Source: Malurus cyaneus samueli
Lineage: Eukaryota; Chordata; Aves; Passeriformes; Maluridae
Direction of reading: 5' to 3'
Length of the DNA stretch: 64,000 nucleotides
Assembly (NCBI GenBank): GCA_009741485.1
Contig: CM019219.1
Span: 29,965,679-30,029,678, forward strand
Shown here: piece by piece, positions 37,456-49,460 of the stretch
Numbering within the stretch: the first letter of the stretch is position 1
Layout: each line of letters starts with the position of its first letter
Made by a program: the position numbers and the translations under genes
Notes under the pieces: model-generated
Told to the model about the DNA's origin: nothing
The model's input: only the letters and a program-made list of their open reading frames with translations
Database searches by the model: none

Positions 37456-38041
37456 GAACTTTGACAAAAGAATGGAAGGAAAACTAATTTGAGCTTTGAA
37501 GCACCCAAAGCTACCTCTCACTTCAGCGCGTTTTGCCTCCTCTTTTTTAAACTGAGCTCTAATCTCAGCCAATCCTTTCTCCCACCATTCCAATCACATT
37601 CCTCTAGTCCTTCCCTGAGCGCCCAGTCACTCAAGAGCTTTCATTTCACTTGATCTGCTCCTCTTTCCATGCCCTTCCTGCTACCCACATCCTCATGTTT
37701 ATGCATCCCAAGCCATTTCTTCCACAGCTAATTCCACCTGCAATTCTTTGTGCTTGAATGAACCCACCCTTCCCCTCCTCCAGCAACGCTCCTCCACTGA
37801 AATCCTGCTCTTCCAGCACTGATCAGCTCATCCATGTGCTTCGCCCTTCTAATGGAATTCTTGCTGTCTGTTCAGCCTCAGAGCACGGTGCTGGGCGGGC
37901 AAAGTGCCCAAGAGCTCTCTCAGGGCATGTGGAAGTGGAAATAAAGGCAAGGCTCTTGCTTTGAGCCCCACAGGAAAGGCAGCAAAACCTCCTCAGGTAC
38001 CTCTGGTACAAAGTTCTCTGAAGAACTGTTCTGGCAAGAGT

Positions 38042-38312
38042 TCACAGAATTCCAGGATCCCTGAGGTTGGAAAATCCCTCCCAGCCCATGGAGTCCAAGC
38101 TGTGCCCATCCCCACCTTGTCCCCAGCCCAGAGCTCTGAGTGCCACCTCCAGCCCTTCCTTGGACACCTCCAGGGATGGGCACTCCAAAGCTCCCTGGGC
38201 AGCCCCTGCCAAGGCCTGAGCACCCTTTCCATGCAGAAATTCCTGCTGATGTCCACCCTGAGCCTCCCCTGGCCCAGCCTGAGGCCGTTTCCCCTTGTGC
38301 TGTCCCTCAGCA
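38042..38312 (-). mobile_element. CR1 LINE 3' fragment, type II
   Basis: Reverse complement of type II with an intact 3' end: CACAGAATTCCAGGATCCCT through GAGGCCGTTTCCCCTTGTGC. Confidence 0.85.
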
Positions 38313-39140
38313 TATGCAGAAGGTGGAATCTTTCATAAAATAGGATTTCCAACCTAAATGAACTATAGCAAAGCTCTTCCTCCCTTTGAAGTCATCCTAC
38401 GTGGTCCTTCAAGTGTCTCCCATGGAATCCCTGTTTATCCAGTAAGAGCAGCTTCTATAAAAATATCTGTTTTTTTCCCTTTCTTCTATTTTCAGTTTTA
38501 CTTAAAACAATGAAAAACTCTGAGCACCAAGGTGGGAGAAATGCCAGGCTCAGCAGCTTGGAGAGGACAGGACATGGGTAAGTCACCATCAGCTGCTCCA
38601 GGTATCCCACAGGAGAACTAGCAATGTCATGGTCCAGTCAGATTATGCTCTAAAAAAGGCAATTATCCTGTTTTATTAAATTCCTCATCCCGTGCACAAT
38701 GTCAAAGAGTGTTTTGAGTGGAGAGATACCGAATGCAAGTTCTCTTCAGGAGTGATTGGATTTTTAAGAGACCAACTTATATTGAAAATGGACAAAATCA
38801 GAAACAGTGGGGCCCAATAGCACCAAATCATGTCAATAAAGTCCTTTCTTGAGTCCCAGTGCTCCCCAAGACCAAAATCTCCCGGAGATACAGGACCCAA
38901 AGCAACGGTGTGAGCGATGCACAAACCATATTGCAGTGCCCACCTCATTCCATCCCTCAGACAAGTTAATTGTGTGATTAATTTCCTTGTCCCCAACACA
39001 CCAGGTCACATCTCACCCACCACACAACAAAAGTCACCTTTGCAACTTCAGACCTTCATGTCTGGCTGAGGACTTTGGCCCACTGAGTTTGCTTGATCAG
39101 TCACAAACTTCAGCTGGAGCTTCTGCTCCCAAACACCACC

Positions 39141-40040
39141 AAAAATGAGACATCTGAGAGCCCAACCAGGCCTCATGAAGAAACCTCAACCAGCACTTGT
39201 GGAGAAACCTCGATTAGGCCTTGTGAAGAAACGTCGACTTAAAAATGAGATGTTTGAGAGCTGGACCAGGCCTCACAGAGAAACCTTGATCAGGCCTCAG
39301 AAAAACCTCCATTAGGCCTTCTGGAGAAACCTTGACTAAAAACAAGATGTCAGAGCTGGACCAGGCCTCACAGAGAAATCTTGACCCAGGACTCATGGAG
39401 AAACCTCAATTTGGCCTCATGGAGAAACCTTGACTAAAAATGAGATGTTTGAGAGCTGAACCAGGCCTCACAGAGAAACCTTGACCTAGGACTCATGGAG
39501 AAACCTCAATTCAGCCTCATGGAGAAACCTTAACTAAAAACAAGATGTTTTAGAGTTAATGAGGCCTCATAGAGAAACCTTGACCAGGCCTCATGGAGAA
39601 ACCTCAGTTCAGCCTCACGGAGAAACCTTAACTAAAAACGAGATGTTTGAGAGCTGAACGAGGCCTCACAGAGTAACCTTGACCCAGGCCTCATGGCGAA
39701 ACCTCATGGAGAAACCTTGACTAAAAACAAGATGTTTTAGAGCTGAATGAGGTCTCATAGAGAAACCTTGACCAGGCCTCATGGAGAAACCTCAATTCAG
39801 CCTCATGGAGAAACCTTGAGGAGAACTAACTAAAGAGATGTTTGAGAGCTGAACCAGGCCTCACAGAGAAACCTTGACCAGGCCTCCATTACGCCTTGTG
39901 GAGAAACCTTGACTAAAAATGAGATGTTTGAGAGCTGACCGCTCACGGCCTGACCGGCCTCATTGCTTGTGAGAAACCATGACTAAAAATGAGATGTTTG
40001 AGAGCTGGACCAGGCTTTGCAGAGAAACCTCGACACTGGA
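39141..40040. repeat. ~98-bp minisatellite, about ten units
   Basis: The marker AAAAATGAGATGTTTGAGAG (or variants) starts at 39141, 39241, 39338, 39436, 39536, 39634, 39723, ~39831, 39915 and 39985, a period of 97-100 bp for the first six units and 70-108 bp later. Each unit contains two or three sub-units of CAGGCCTCACAGAGAAACCT type, so the repeat has a higher-order structure. Confidence 0.95.
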
Positions 40041-40799
40041 GACGAACCTACCAGTTAAACTCCAGAGCATGTGATTTTTCCTCCACCTGGATGCCTCTGA
40101 CTGCAGTGTTTATACTGAGAATGTTTGGAAAAGGTTGGAAATGGGGCGTTTGGAATGCTCTGCAACCCACGGCACCAAAAGTCCCCTGGGGAAGCAGAGG
40201 CACAAAGGTGGCTTTGAAATGAGGATTTTGACTCCCTGGAGCGGGGTTTGTACCACACAAACCAGGAGGGCAACACAGGGTTGAGGACAGTTCTCCACGT
40301 CCCACCCATTGCATCCAGGGTGCATTTAAAATAAAAATACCTCAATATGTTATTTTGCTGGTGCTTAAAAAAAAATTCACAGAACTCTCAGCAAAACTCT
40401 GAACAGAAGCAGCTTTTAGAAGATTTATTTTTCCTGCTTGAATTTGCTGCCTTAAACATACTTTCAGGTCTGAAATGACAACAGAAATGTTAATGAAAGA
40501 AAATGGAAAAAATTATTTGCTGAAAATGGTACAAAACCAAGCAGGTAAATATCAGTCTTCTGTACTGAATTCCTTAAGAATCAAACAGGTTTGTTTCCCT
40601 GGCTTTACAGTGGCCTACTCCCAGGAATTACCTAAAATGCTGCTCCTTGAAATAGCCAAAGGAAAGGTTTATCCTTTTGTGGTCCTCTCCTCACTTATCT
40701 CTGATTTTTGACACTCAAGATATCTCCATACCCAAGTAGCACCTTAACTAGAGGGCAAAAAGTGGGAAATGAAAATATATGGAAGATGCAAGGCTGAGG

Positions 40800-41156
40800 G
40801 GAAGAGAAGGTTAACTCATGCACTTAATTCCACGTTAATTATGGAGCAAAGAATTAGGAAAGCAGATGAGGAAGGTGATCCAATTGTGGCCTTTAGTATC
40901 TGAAGGGACCCTGCAAGAAAGATGGAGAGAGACTGTTTCCAAAGGCCTGGATGACAAGAAAGGGGAATGGCTTCCCACTGCCGAGGCAGGGATAGTGGGA
41001 TATTGGGAAGGAATTGTTCCCTGGGAGGGTGGGCAGGCCCTGGCACAGGGTGCCCAGAGAAGCTGTGGCTGCCCCTGGATCCCTGGCAGTGCCCAAGGCC
41101 AGGCTGGACATTGGGGCTGGGAGCAGCCTGGGACAGTGGGAGGTGTCCCTGCCATT
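40800..41156 (+). mobile_element. CR1 LINE 3' fragment, type I
   Basis: Diverged ORF2 end from about 40800 (TGGCCTTTAGTATCTGAAGG), then the standard block, truncated at CCCTGCCATTCCC about 150 bp before nested copy 3 starts. Confidence 0.8.
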
Positions 41157-41612
41157 CCCACAGAAAACATGGATTGTGCCATGGGACACAGCAGAGTCCC
41201 TGAGGAGGGCGAGTCCTGCTCAGCATGAACCAAAGCACTCCTGTGGATCCCAGCACTGGCTCCCCAGCCCTGGCAGGGCATTTTGGGGTCACAGAATCCA
41301 CTGTAGCCTGTAGCTGAGATGTTCCAACTCTGTTCAAATGTTACTTTTTGGGATTTCATGGCCAGATGTCCCTGTGTGATGGGGTTTGCTGCCAGTACCA
41401 GAAATGAGGACCCCAGCGCCGTGCTTTGGTTTGCAGTGGGAGAACAACGCTGATGTTTGGGGCCAGGATTGCTCTGTCCCAGTGAAACCACGGGACCTCT
41501 TCCTGGGCCATCCTAGCTCCAAGGCCAGCCTGTGCCAGCTCTTGGGAAGGAAGGAACCCCATCCCACTCACACCCAGGTGACACCGGGGTGACACTGGCT
41601 GGGGCAGGGCTG

Positions 41613-41755
41613 TGACATCACACAGTGTCATGGCCCCAGCACTGTGACATCACACGTGTCAGCCCCAGCTGTGACATCACACTGTGTCATGTCCAGCACT
41701 GGACATCACCGTGTCACGCCCAGCCTGTGACATCACCATGCCATCCCTATATAAG
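41613..41755 (+). promoter_or_regulatory. Degenerate CRE-like array and TATA box, copy 3
   Basis: CRE-like sites start at 41613, 41645, 41672, 41701 (changed to GGACATCAC) and 41728. Spacing drifts from 32 to 27-29 bp through small deletions. The last site to TATATAAG (41748-41755) is still 20 bp, as in the other copies. Downstream of the TATA box this copy lacks about 18 bp, leaving only 24 bp to the first ATG at 41772, so that ATG would lie at or before the expected start of transcription. Confidence 0.6.
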
Positions 41756-42067
41756 CCGGGCCAGCTCCACCATGCCCCAGTCTGTGGCTGGCGCTGGGGC
41801 GCGCTGCTGCCCTGTTGTGCCTCGACGGATGCTCTGAGCCTCCGGCCTGGCCTGAGGCTGCTCCCAGCGAGGATCGCCGGCCCTGGAGAGCCTCCAGCCC
41901 TTCCAAGAGGGCGTTCCAGAGGCGATCCTGCATCCATCGAGGACTCTCAGGCTGTCAGAGAGACACCGTCCTGCCAGGAGCCTCCGCTGCCTCTTCCTAT
42001 CCTGCCCAATCCCCCCTTCGCCTTCATCCCTCCTCCCAGAGCCCCCCATCCTCCCTCAGAGACCCTC

Positions 42068-42150
42068 CCCATCCCCGAGAACCCCAATCCCGCACAGAGC
42101 CCCCCATCCTCCCCATCCCCGAGAACCCCAATCCCGCACAGAGCCCCCCG
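42068..42150 (+). repeat. 44-bp Pro-rich tandem repeat (copy 3)
   Basis: Two units without internal indels. Just after them this copy lacks two bases present in copies 1 and 2 (CAATCCTG and CTCAGAG instead of CAATTCCTG and CTCCAGAG). Confidence 0.88.
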
Positions 42151-42450
42151 CCCCTCAATCCTGTCCCTCAGAGCTGCTCCGTTCCCTCCACGCACCTTCC
42201 CCCCTCAGACACCGTCACTCCTGCGAGCCTCGGGCCCTGCCAGAGCCTCAGGGAGCCCTGGCAGCTGTGGGAGCTGAGGAACCCATGGACACGGCTCCTG
42301 CTCCCTCGGAGACACAGAGCACGGAGAGCAGCAGCCTCCATGGAGATGAGCGCCTGCGGGGCATCCTGGAGCAGTCAGGAGCCCAGGAGAGCCCGGCAGC
42401 ACCAGAGGGAGCCCGGCCCATCCCGGGCACAATTGCCGGGAGCAGGGGCA

Positions 42451-42905
42451 GAGCCAGAAGCTCCTGCAGCCCCAGAGTCCAGCCCAGGGCTCCCGGGGTG
42501 TGGGGCTGAGCCAGAAGCTCCTGCAGCCCCAGAGTCCAGCCCAGGGCTCCCGGGGTGTGGGGCTGAGCCAGAAGCTCCTGCAGCCCCAGAGTCCAGCCCA
42601 GGGCTCCCGGGGTGTGGGGCAGAGCCAGAAGCTCCTGCAGCCCCAGAGTCCAGCCCAGGGCTCCCGGGGTGTGGGGCTGAGCCAGAAGCTCCTGCAGCCC
42701 CAGAGTCCAGCCCAGGGCTCCCGGGGTGTGGGGCTGAGCCAGAAGCTCCTGCAGCCCCAGAGTCCAGCCCAGGGCTCCCGGGGTGTGGGGCGAGCCAGAA
42801 GCTCCTGCAGCCCCAGAGTCCAGCCCAGGGCTCCCGGGGTGTGGGGCAGAGCCAGAAGCTCCTGCAGCCCCAGAGTCCAGCCCAGGGCTCCCGGGGTGTG
42901 GGGCT
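42451..42905 (+). repeat. 57-bp tandem repeat, 8 units (copy 3)
   Basis: Units start at 42451, 42508, 42565, 42622, 42679, 42736, 42792 and 42849. Seven are exactly 57 bp and one is 56 bp. The units are almost identical, differing mainly in GGGGCTGAG, GGGGCAGAG or GGGGCGAG at the junction. Confidence 0.95.
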
Positions 42906-43057
42906 GAGCCAGCCGGGACCAGCCCGAGCTCGCTGCAGGAGAGAGCCCCAGGAAGCCCAGGAGCTTGGGCCGTGTCCAGGAGGCTGCCCCGAGACGGGCA
43001 CCGGCCCCAGGCGGGCATTGCAAGCGGCAGCAGCAATGTTTGAAGAGATTAGTGTAG

Positions 43058-43118
43058 GTAAGTTGGTGTAAATAAATTGGGATTTCCCCCCTAGAGCTGT
43101 CTGAGTGTTCCTGCTGTT
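43058..43118 (+). terminator. Donor-like site, AATAAA and GU-rich element, copy 3
   Basis: AG|GTAAGT begins at 43058, AATAAA is at 43071-43076, and TGTCTGAGTGTTCCTGCTG follows. In this copy the TAA stop of the long ORF overlaps the AATAAA. Confidence 0.6.
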
Positions 43119-43564
43119 GTGGATTGGGCTGGGATAGGGATCCTTTCTTCCCAGGAACTGGCACAGCGCTGGGCTTGGATTCAGGCTGGGAATGCTGTGG
43201 GTGAGGAGAGCAGGGCTCAGGCTGCTCAGGGAATTGTAGGGAAGGTCCCCAGGGAAAATGTTTGTGCAACTGCTGGGGTCCATCAGGGCTGGTCACTTTT
43301 GAGAGTCCCCTCCTAAGGGCGTAGGCGCAGCAATTCCCAAATATCAGAAGTCAAGCAGGGCAAGGCAGAATGCTGGCTTGGCCTTTGCAGGCTCCTGTCC
43401 CTGTCACTGCACAGCTTTTGTTCTCAATCCATGGTCAGAGTGCTGGTGGGAGTTCAAAGAGCTGCATTCTTATGGCATAAGTTTGTAATCCATCAGTAAG
43501 AAAAAGCAAAATTTCCTGCGGGACATTGCAGCTCAGATCCAGCTTCCTGAAAATCCCAGGGTGA

Positions 43565-43625
43565 TGGAATGGTTTGGGTGGGAAGGACCTCGGAGGCCGA
43601 CCAGTGCCACCTGAGGGTTGCAGAC
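43565..43625 (-). mobile_element. CR1 LINE 3' terminal scrap
   Basis: GATGGAATGGTTTGGGTGGG followed by AAGGACCTCGGAGG and CAGTGCCACC; about 60 bp. Confidence 0.7.
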
Positions 43626-46600
43626 ATTGGAGTGTCTCCTCCAGTTTTGCCTTCTATACTTTATGGGATTATTCCAATTCCTCCAAAACCATCCCTGAGC
43701 AAGGCTCTTAATACACCTACAGGGGCTGTTTGGGCATGGACACAGCACAGCTTCTGGATAACACAAATCATGGAATTACAGGGCTGAATAGTTGGGACAC
43801 ATGAGGGTTATTGAATCTAACACTCTGGTCCAAAAGAAATTCCTTAAAACTAAATTATGGTTGAAGAGAGGACTCCCCATGATTGATGAGTTCTTCTGTC
43901 CTTGACTGAGGGTGTAGCAAGAGAAAATCTGCATTATATCAAGATATAATCTGTGCTTCTGAAGACTCGGGCACATGGATTTCTCCAGGGAAAAGCAATC
44001 TAAAAAGATGCATGGGGACAGCCAAAAAAAGTACATTCAACAACTATTTTGTTACAACAAAAGCAAGTACAGCCTCCACCTAATCCATGGGGTACAAACT
44101 GAAATGGATAAACCAAAGGGGATAAACAACAGGGCCCTGCTGTTCCTGGAATGCAAAGATGTGAGGAATGGTCCTCTTTTGAAGATCTTTGGCTAAATGA
44201 TTGCTTTAATTTCTGGTTGTTCCTTTTGGGGTTTGGCTGCTGCTCCCTGTATCTGCATTTCCCCGTGCTGTGCTGTGAGGCAGCAGGAGGGAAGGAGATG
44301 GGGCTGGCACCCTTCTGCTCTTCCTTTTTCTCAAAACTACCTCCCATTTCTGTGTCCCAAAGGCAAAAAAACCTACACAAACTGAGCTGGACCCAGCCTT
44401 CTCCCAGAGGAGCTGTTGGGACAAGATGGGAGAAGAGAATAAAGTTATGGAAACTGTGGAAAAGAGAAACTCAGTGTACCTCAACACAGAGCAAAAGGCC
44501 ATCCCCAAACTGTGATTTTTCCAACTTTGACCAGGGCTCTGACAGCTTCTCAGGTGAAACTGCTGATCCTGAAAGCAGGCTGAACTTCCACCAGGAATTC
44601 AAGTCTTTTGCACTGCACTGGAAATAAGACCCTGCTGCTGTGGTCATTCAGGAGCTTCCTGCCTGGAAAGGAATACCTGGAATCTCTGGTATTTCCATGA
44701 GCCAGAGCACACAGCTGAGCAGTTTCCTTTTACACCATCCAAGTTGAGGTTTTTACCCCACAATACCAAACCTTAACAAAACTCTCCTTGTGCCAATCGA
44801 CAGTGGAGAAACAGGGGCATTTGTGACTTTTGTGAGCTCTCAGACAGGATTTATCAGGTCTGACACTGAACCAACATGGCTTATCTAAGAAGCTCCTTAA
44901 ACCAAGTAGTGCTAAGAAAAAGGACATGAACTAGGGATAAACTTCAACAGTATCATCTTCTAGTCATGAAAAATTGTCCTTTAAGCTGTGATTTTACCCC
45001 TTTTCTTTCACATTCCACTGGACTTCAACCCAGCCCTTGCAAAGTGCAGTTTTCAGGGATATCCAAAAGGCAGCAAGGTGTTCAAAGGGGGCCACATTTG
45101 GCAAACACTGGTCCAGGTTCCTGCTTTCCAAAGGGAAGATGCATGAGATGGAAGGAACTCCTGACCCTTTCCTTCTGCCATTCCTGGAATTCCCTGGGTC
45201 TGGCTGGAGAGCAGAAGCGGGTCTGTGTGGGTGAGGATGTGTTGTGCTTTGAACTTTTATCTTCTTTAAGGATCATCTTCTGAGAAGAAATGGGAATTTG
45301 GGCAGGATGAGGAATGGGGGAAGGAGGGGATGCTGAGAAAGCTGGGGAGTTCAGAGATACAGATGGAGGTGAAGAAGGCAAAAGGTCAGGACCAACCTCA
45401 AAGATAAAGAGGGAAGTCAAAGAGTTCAAGGATTGAGAGAGCAGAGAGATGACAGAGGGTGAGAGCAGCACGGGGTCAGGAGAAATGGTAGATGAGCTTT
45501 GGCAACAAGATTTTCCAGGAAAGAAAGATGAACTGATATGGCAAAAATAAGATTTATTGACAGAAGAAATGAGATAACAAATTAGCTGGAGGAAAGGCAA
45601 CAGTGGTATTAGGCCACAGATCAAGCCACAAATTGGGGTCAAAACCCCAAAAAGCTTTGCTTGGGAATTCAAATAATACCAGATTCACAGATAATGACTG
45701 TGAAATGTGGAGAATTAGCTGAGAATCGGTAATTAGAAAAAGGGTCCCCAGGCAACAGAGTGGAATTAATTCATCAGTCACCCTGAGTAAAAATTAGTGA
45801 AGAGTAAAATTCAGCAAAAATAAAAATACAATTTAAAAAAATTGAAACAAAAACCCCATTCAAAACGTTTGTGTGCCCAGGGCCGGTCACATTAATGTAA
45901 TTTTAGGATTGAAATCTCTCCAATTCCGTGACATTCCCAGCCTCCTTTGGACATTAACACACAGTGACTTTGAGGAAATCCAAGCAGAAACAGAATTCCA
46001 CGATGGTGCTGCACCACAAAACCTCTCTCTCTTCAGCAGCAGCTCAAGTCCATGGGGGTTTAATTAAATTTCATTGAAATGCAAGAAAAGAGCTGCTTTT
46101 CAATCCTTCCCCAAATAGCTCTGATTTGGTTTTTCTCCTCATAATGGAATAATGTGCATGGAAAACCAATTGCCCTCCCTAAATCCACAGGTCTGTTCCA
46201 CAGTTATTAGAATTGGAATCAATTCCTTGCCCAAATGAAACTGGAAGTAAACAACTTAAATCAGCACATTTGTTTCATTTCTTTTTCTTCATTTCCTCAA
46301 AATTTTGCATGCTTATTCACACCAGGTATTTGCATTGCCATGAGGATCCAAACTCATTCCAGAATCCATCATGAGGAATAAAAAAATGCACATTAATTCA
46401 AGATATTCAGCCACCCTTCCAGTTACCTGCTATGAAATGCATTTTGTTTTTGTGGTCTACATCAAAGAGAAGACACTACATCTCCTTATCCAAATACCCT
46501 TCACATTATCCCAGGAAGCCAACCTTCCTGGAAGGAAAATCATGGAAAGCATTGGATTTATCCACTCCCTATAGACTTTTACTGAAGCAGGTAATTTTTC

Positions 46601-49354
46601 CAGTTTAAACCTCTGAATTTTCCAGTTTGAGGGGTGTGTGCAGGTGACAACCAGTCCCAAGTTTGGCAGATGAATTAAACACTCTCTCAGCTCATGTTCC
46701 CTGTTATATCCCCATGGAATTTGGCTTTTGCTGGAAAAGATCCTCCTTTTCCCTTGATTCCTCTCACTAACTCCACAAAAGGTAGAAAAAAGGTAGAGTT
46801 TTATCAGCCCACCCAACACAAACCCAGCCTCTATTCCCAGTCTGCACAGTAAGGAATTTTGGAAGTGAATCACACTTCCAAAAGACTAAATGTTTGCCCC
46901 AAATATATTTATTAAAGCGGCAAGTGAACTTTCAATCTGTATAAAATGGGAAAAGCTGAAATCTCAATTTTTTCAAACATCAACAACAACTTTTCCCAAT
47001 GGAAAAAAGCTGCCTTGAGCCTCTCACCTTGGGTTGCCACTGTCTCCTTGACAACAGAACTTGGAAAATTGGAATAAAAACTGTATTCGGCAATAGAAAC
47101 ACAAAATATCTTCTCTCTAACTCAGTATTTTTTACTGTTTAATAGACTTTCTGCTGCTAAAATTGACATGGCTGGAGCTGCATAAGCCTATTCCAACTTC
47201 ACTTGGAAGAAAATTTTATAAGACCTTTCCACTGCCTCCAACTTATTCCAGGATTTTGGACAACTGGTAACTAAACAGGAAGGTGTGAGGAAAAAAATGT
47301 CACATTCTGAATGTTGGTGAAAGTTGAGATTTGTGAAAGATGAAGCACACCAAGAGCTGACCCTGCAGCAGCAACACCTCCATCAATCTCTTGTGCAGTG
47401 ACCCCACTTAGAAATATGTGACTTTTTCCATCTCTTCTGTGCTTTAAAGCAGATTTTTTGGGGAGCATCTCTTAAATCAGTCCTGAAAAGAAAACCAGAG
47501 CAAAGCTGGGAAGTGCAGTCTAGGTCAGATTTTTGGCACAAGACACAGCTGACCCTTTCCTTACCAGGCAAGGACACTATGATCCCAAAATTCTTTCAAC
47601 AGGGCTTTTTTAAACTCCAGATTCTATTTCTGTGGCTCTGTCTGCAGGAATTTGGGAAATGGTAATTTGGATTAGCCAGCAGAGGAGTTCTGACCACAAC
47701 AGAGATGGGATCCCATCTCCCACAGGGAAAATCCTGGGACAGGAGCAGCTTAAAGCCATGTTATTCCCATTTCCCAGAGCTCCCAGAGGACAGAAATCAT
47801 GGGATGGGAGGAGCAGAGCTCACCTCTTCCCCTGGCTGAGGGCATCCTTCTTCCCCACTCCAGCAGCATCCTCCGTTTTCTCAGCAAGGAGCTGTTTCCC
47901 CCAGCCCCCACCCATTTCCCTCCAAATCACCACCACAGTCACTTATTTCTATTTTCTATTAATTCTGAGTTATTAAAGCCTTTTTTTTTTTTCAGCACAA
48001 CAGTCAGGTTGAATGCAGGGAGAACCCAAAGCACAAAAATCCCGTTTTCCATGACTTTCAGGTGAAGAACTGCAGACTTGCATCATCCCAAGACACCTCT
48101 GGAAGCTGAACTTCAACCCTTCCCAGAATATAACTGGCTTGGTGAGGGGGAGAGAGGGAATTTCTCACTGTTTTTTTGGGAGCTGTGCTGAGTCTGGGTG
48201 AGCTCCCAACACCCAGCAGGGCACTGGGATGCACGGAGGAGCCCCTATGTGCCATGCAGGGTGACAGCAGTTGGTGTTTCATCCCAGCCAGGGGACATCT
48301 GGTGCTGCTGGAAAACCAAAGGAGTCGGGAAAGGGATCCAAGTGCTCCTTAGTGCCTCGGGCAGGGGTTTGGGGAGAGGTTGCCCTGACCCCTCCCATCC
48401 CATCTGCTGGGAAAAAGAAGGCATATGGAGCATCCCCCAGCAAAGCTGGGCTGTGTCCCTGCCCACATCACACCTCTGAAAGCTGGCTGCAAGTAATTAT
48501 GGAAAAAAAGGAACTTGCACAAAAATACTTAGATTTCCTTTGCTGTCCCTTCACCCATCCCTCAAAGTTCCCCCTTTTTAAAATGGGAATAGCTGTGGTG
48601 AGTTGGAATATTTTCAATATTTCCACCTGATAGGAAGCAAGGAAAGGGTGGCCTGAGACCTACAAGACACCTGGAAATCCTGCCTGGAATTCTCAGTGTG
48701 CTTGTTCTTACTCCAGGACCAGGATTTGCCATTCCTTTTTCCAACCCCAAAGCAACCATGGATAGCACAGGATTAAACCCTGTCAGTCCCAATTCCTAAT
48801 GCTGTATTATCCAGTGGGTATGGGCTATGCCAGCAATTCTTGTTGCCTACATGGCTATCAGGCTGCTTAAAATTGGAGCACAGGATGTAGGAACCTGGAA
48901 TCACTCTTGAGTTTGGAAAGATCCTGCAGAAATGAACCCTTCCTGATCCCAGGCTGCATTCTGGAGGTGAATTTCTCTGCGATCCTATTTAATTTCATAC
49001 AATCTGACTACAGGATTTTCCTGACGGAAGCTCAGCTCACCCCTTGATTTCCATCAGATATTCATCACCAATTCCAACGGGCACAGAACTGGTCCTTCCT
49101 TCACCTCCACAACACTGGCTAGGAGCGATCAGGAATCAGTCCCAGTCCAACCCTTCCTCCAAGATAAACCCGAGTCCCTTCTGGGGATGCTCCAAACCAG
49201 ACTCAGCTGTGACCAAAGGTCACCTCCAAGCTGGAGTCACACTGACAGTGGCCTCAGTGAGGATGTTCTGAGATGAACACTTTCATCCCTGTTCTACAGC
49301 TGCTGAAGTTCTGCACCCAAAACACTCCATTTGACTCCCAAATCCAGACACAGA

Positions 49355-49460
49355 ATCCATGGAATGGTTTGGGCTGGAAGGATCTCAAAGCCCATCCAAT
49401 TACATGGGCAGGGACACTTTCCCCTATCCCAGGTTGCTCCTGGGACACTTGTAGGGATGG
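49355..49460 (-). mobile_element. CR1 LINE 3' tail, type I
   Basis: CATGGAATGGTTTGGGCTGG through CCTATCCCAGGTTGCTCC. Confidence 0.78.

Larger units (their letters stand above)
41772..43071 (+). pseudogene. Unrecognised Pro-rich ORF, copy 3, frame-broken
   Basis: The first ATG (41772) gives only MPQSVAGAGARCCPVVPRR plus two residues before a stop, and the 5' sequence is unrelated to the signal-like start of copies 1 and 2. Later parts are well preserved: the SIEDSQAVRETPSCQEP region, two 44-bp units, the acidic region (ETQSTESSSLHGDERL) and eight 57-bp units. The acidic region and the repeat are out of frame by one G (GCAGGGGCAG). One repeat unit at about 42790 has lost one base, moving the long ORF (41815-43071, 418 codons) from the AEPEAP frame to the SQKLLQP frame before the end MFEEISVGKLV. 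I treat it as a broken copy, or one that uses another start. Confidence 0.4.
41310..43222 (+). other. Nested GC-rich transcription-unit-like block, copy 3
   Basis: This third homologous unit sits in the next PRKG1 intron upstream, with PRKG1 exons 31463-31557 and 35269-35346 lying between it and copy 2. It has the upstream segment shared with copy 2, a degenerate CRE-like array, the same TATA spacing, eight very regular 57-bp units, and the same donor and AATAAA end. The 5' coding part differs completely from copies 1 and 2 until about 41880. Homology stops near 43222, earlier than between copies 1 and 2. Confidence 0.75.
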
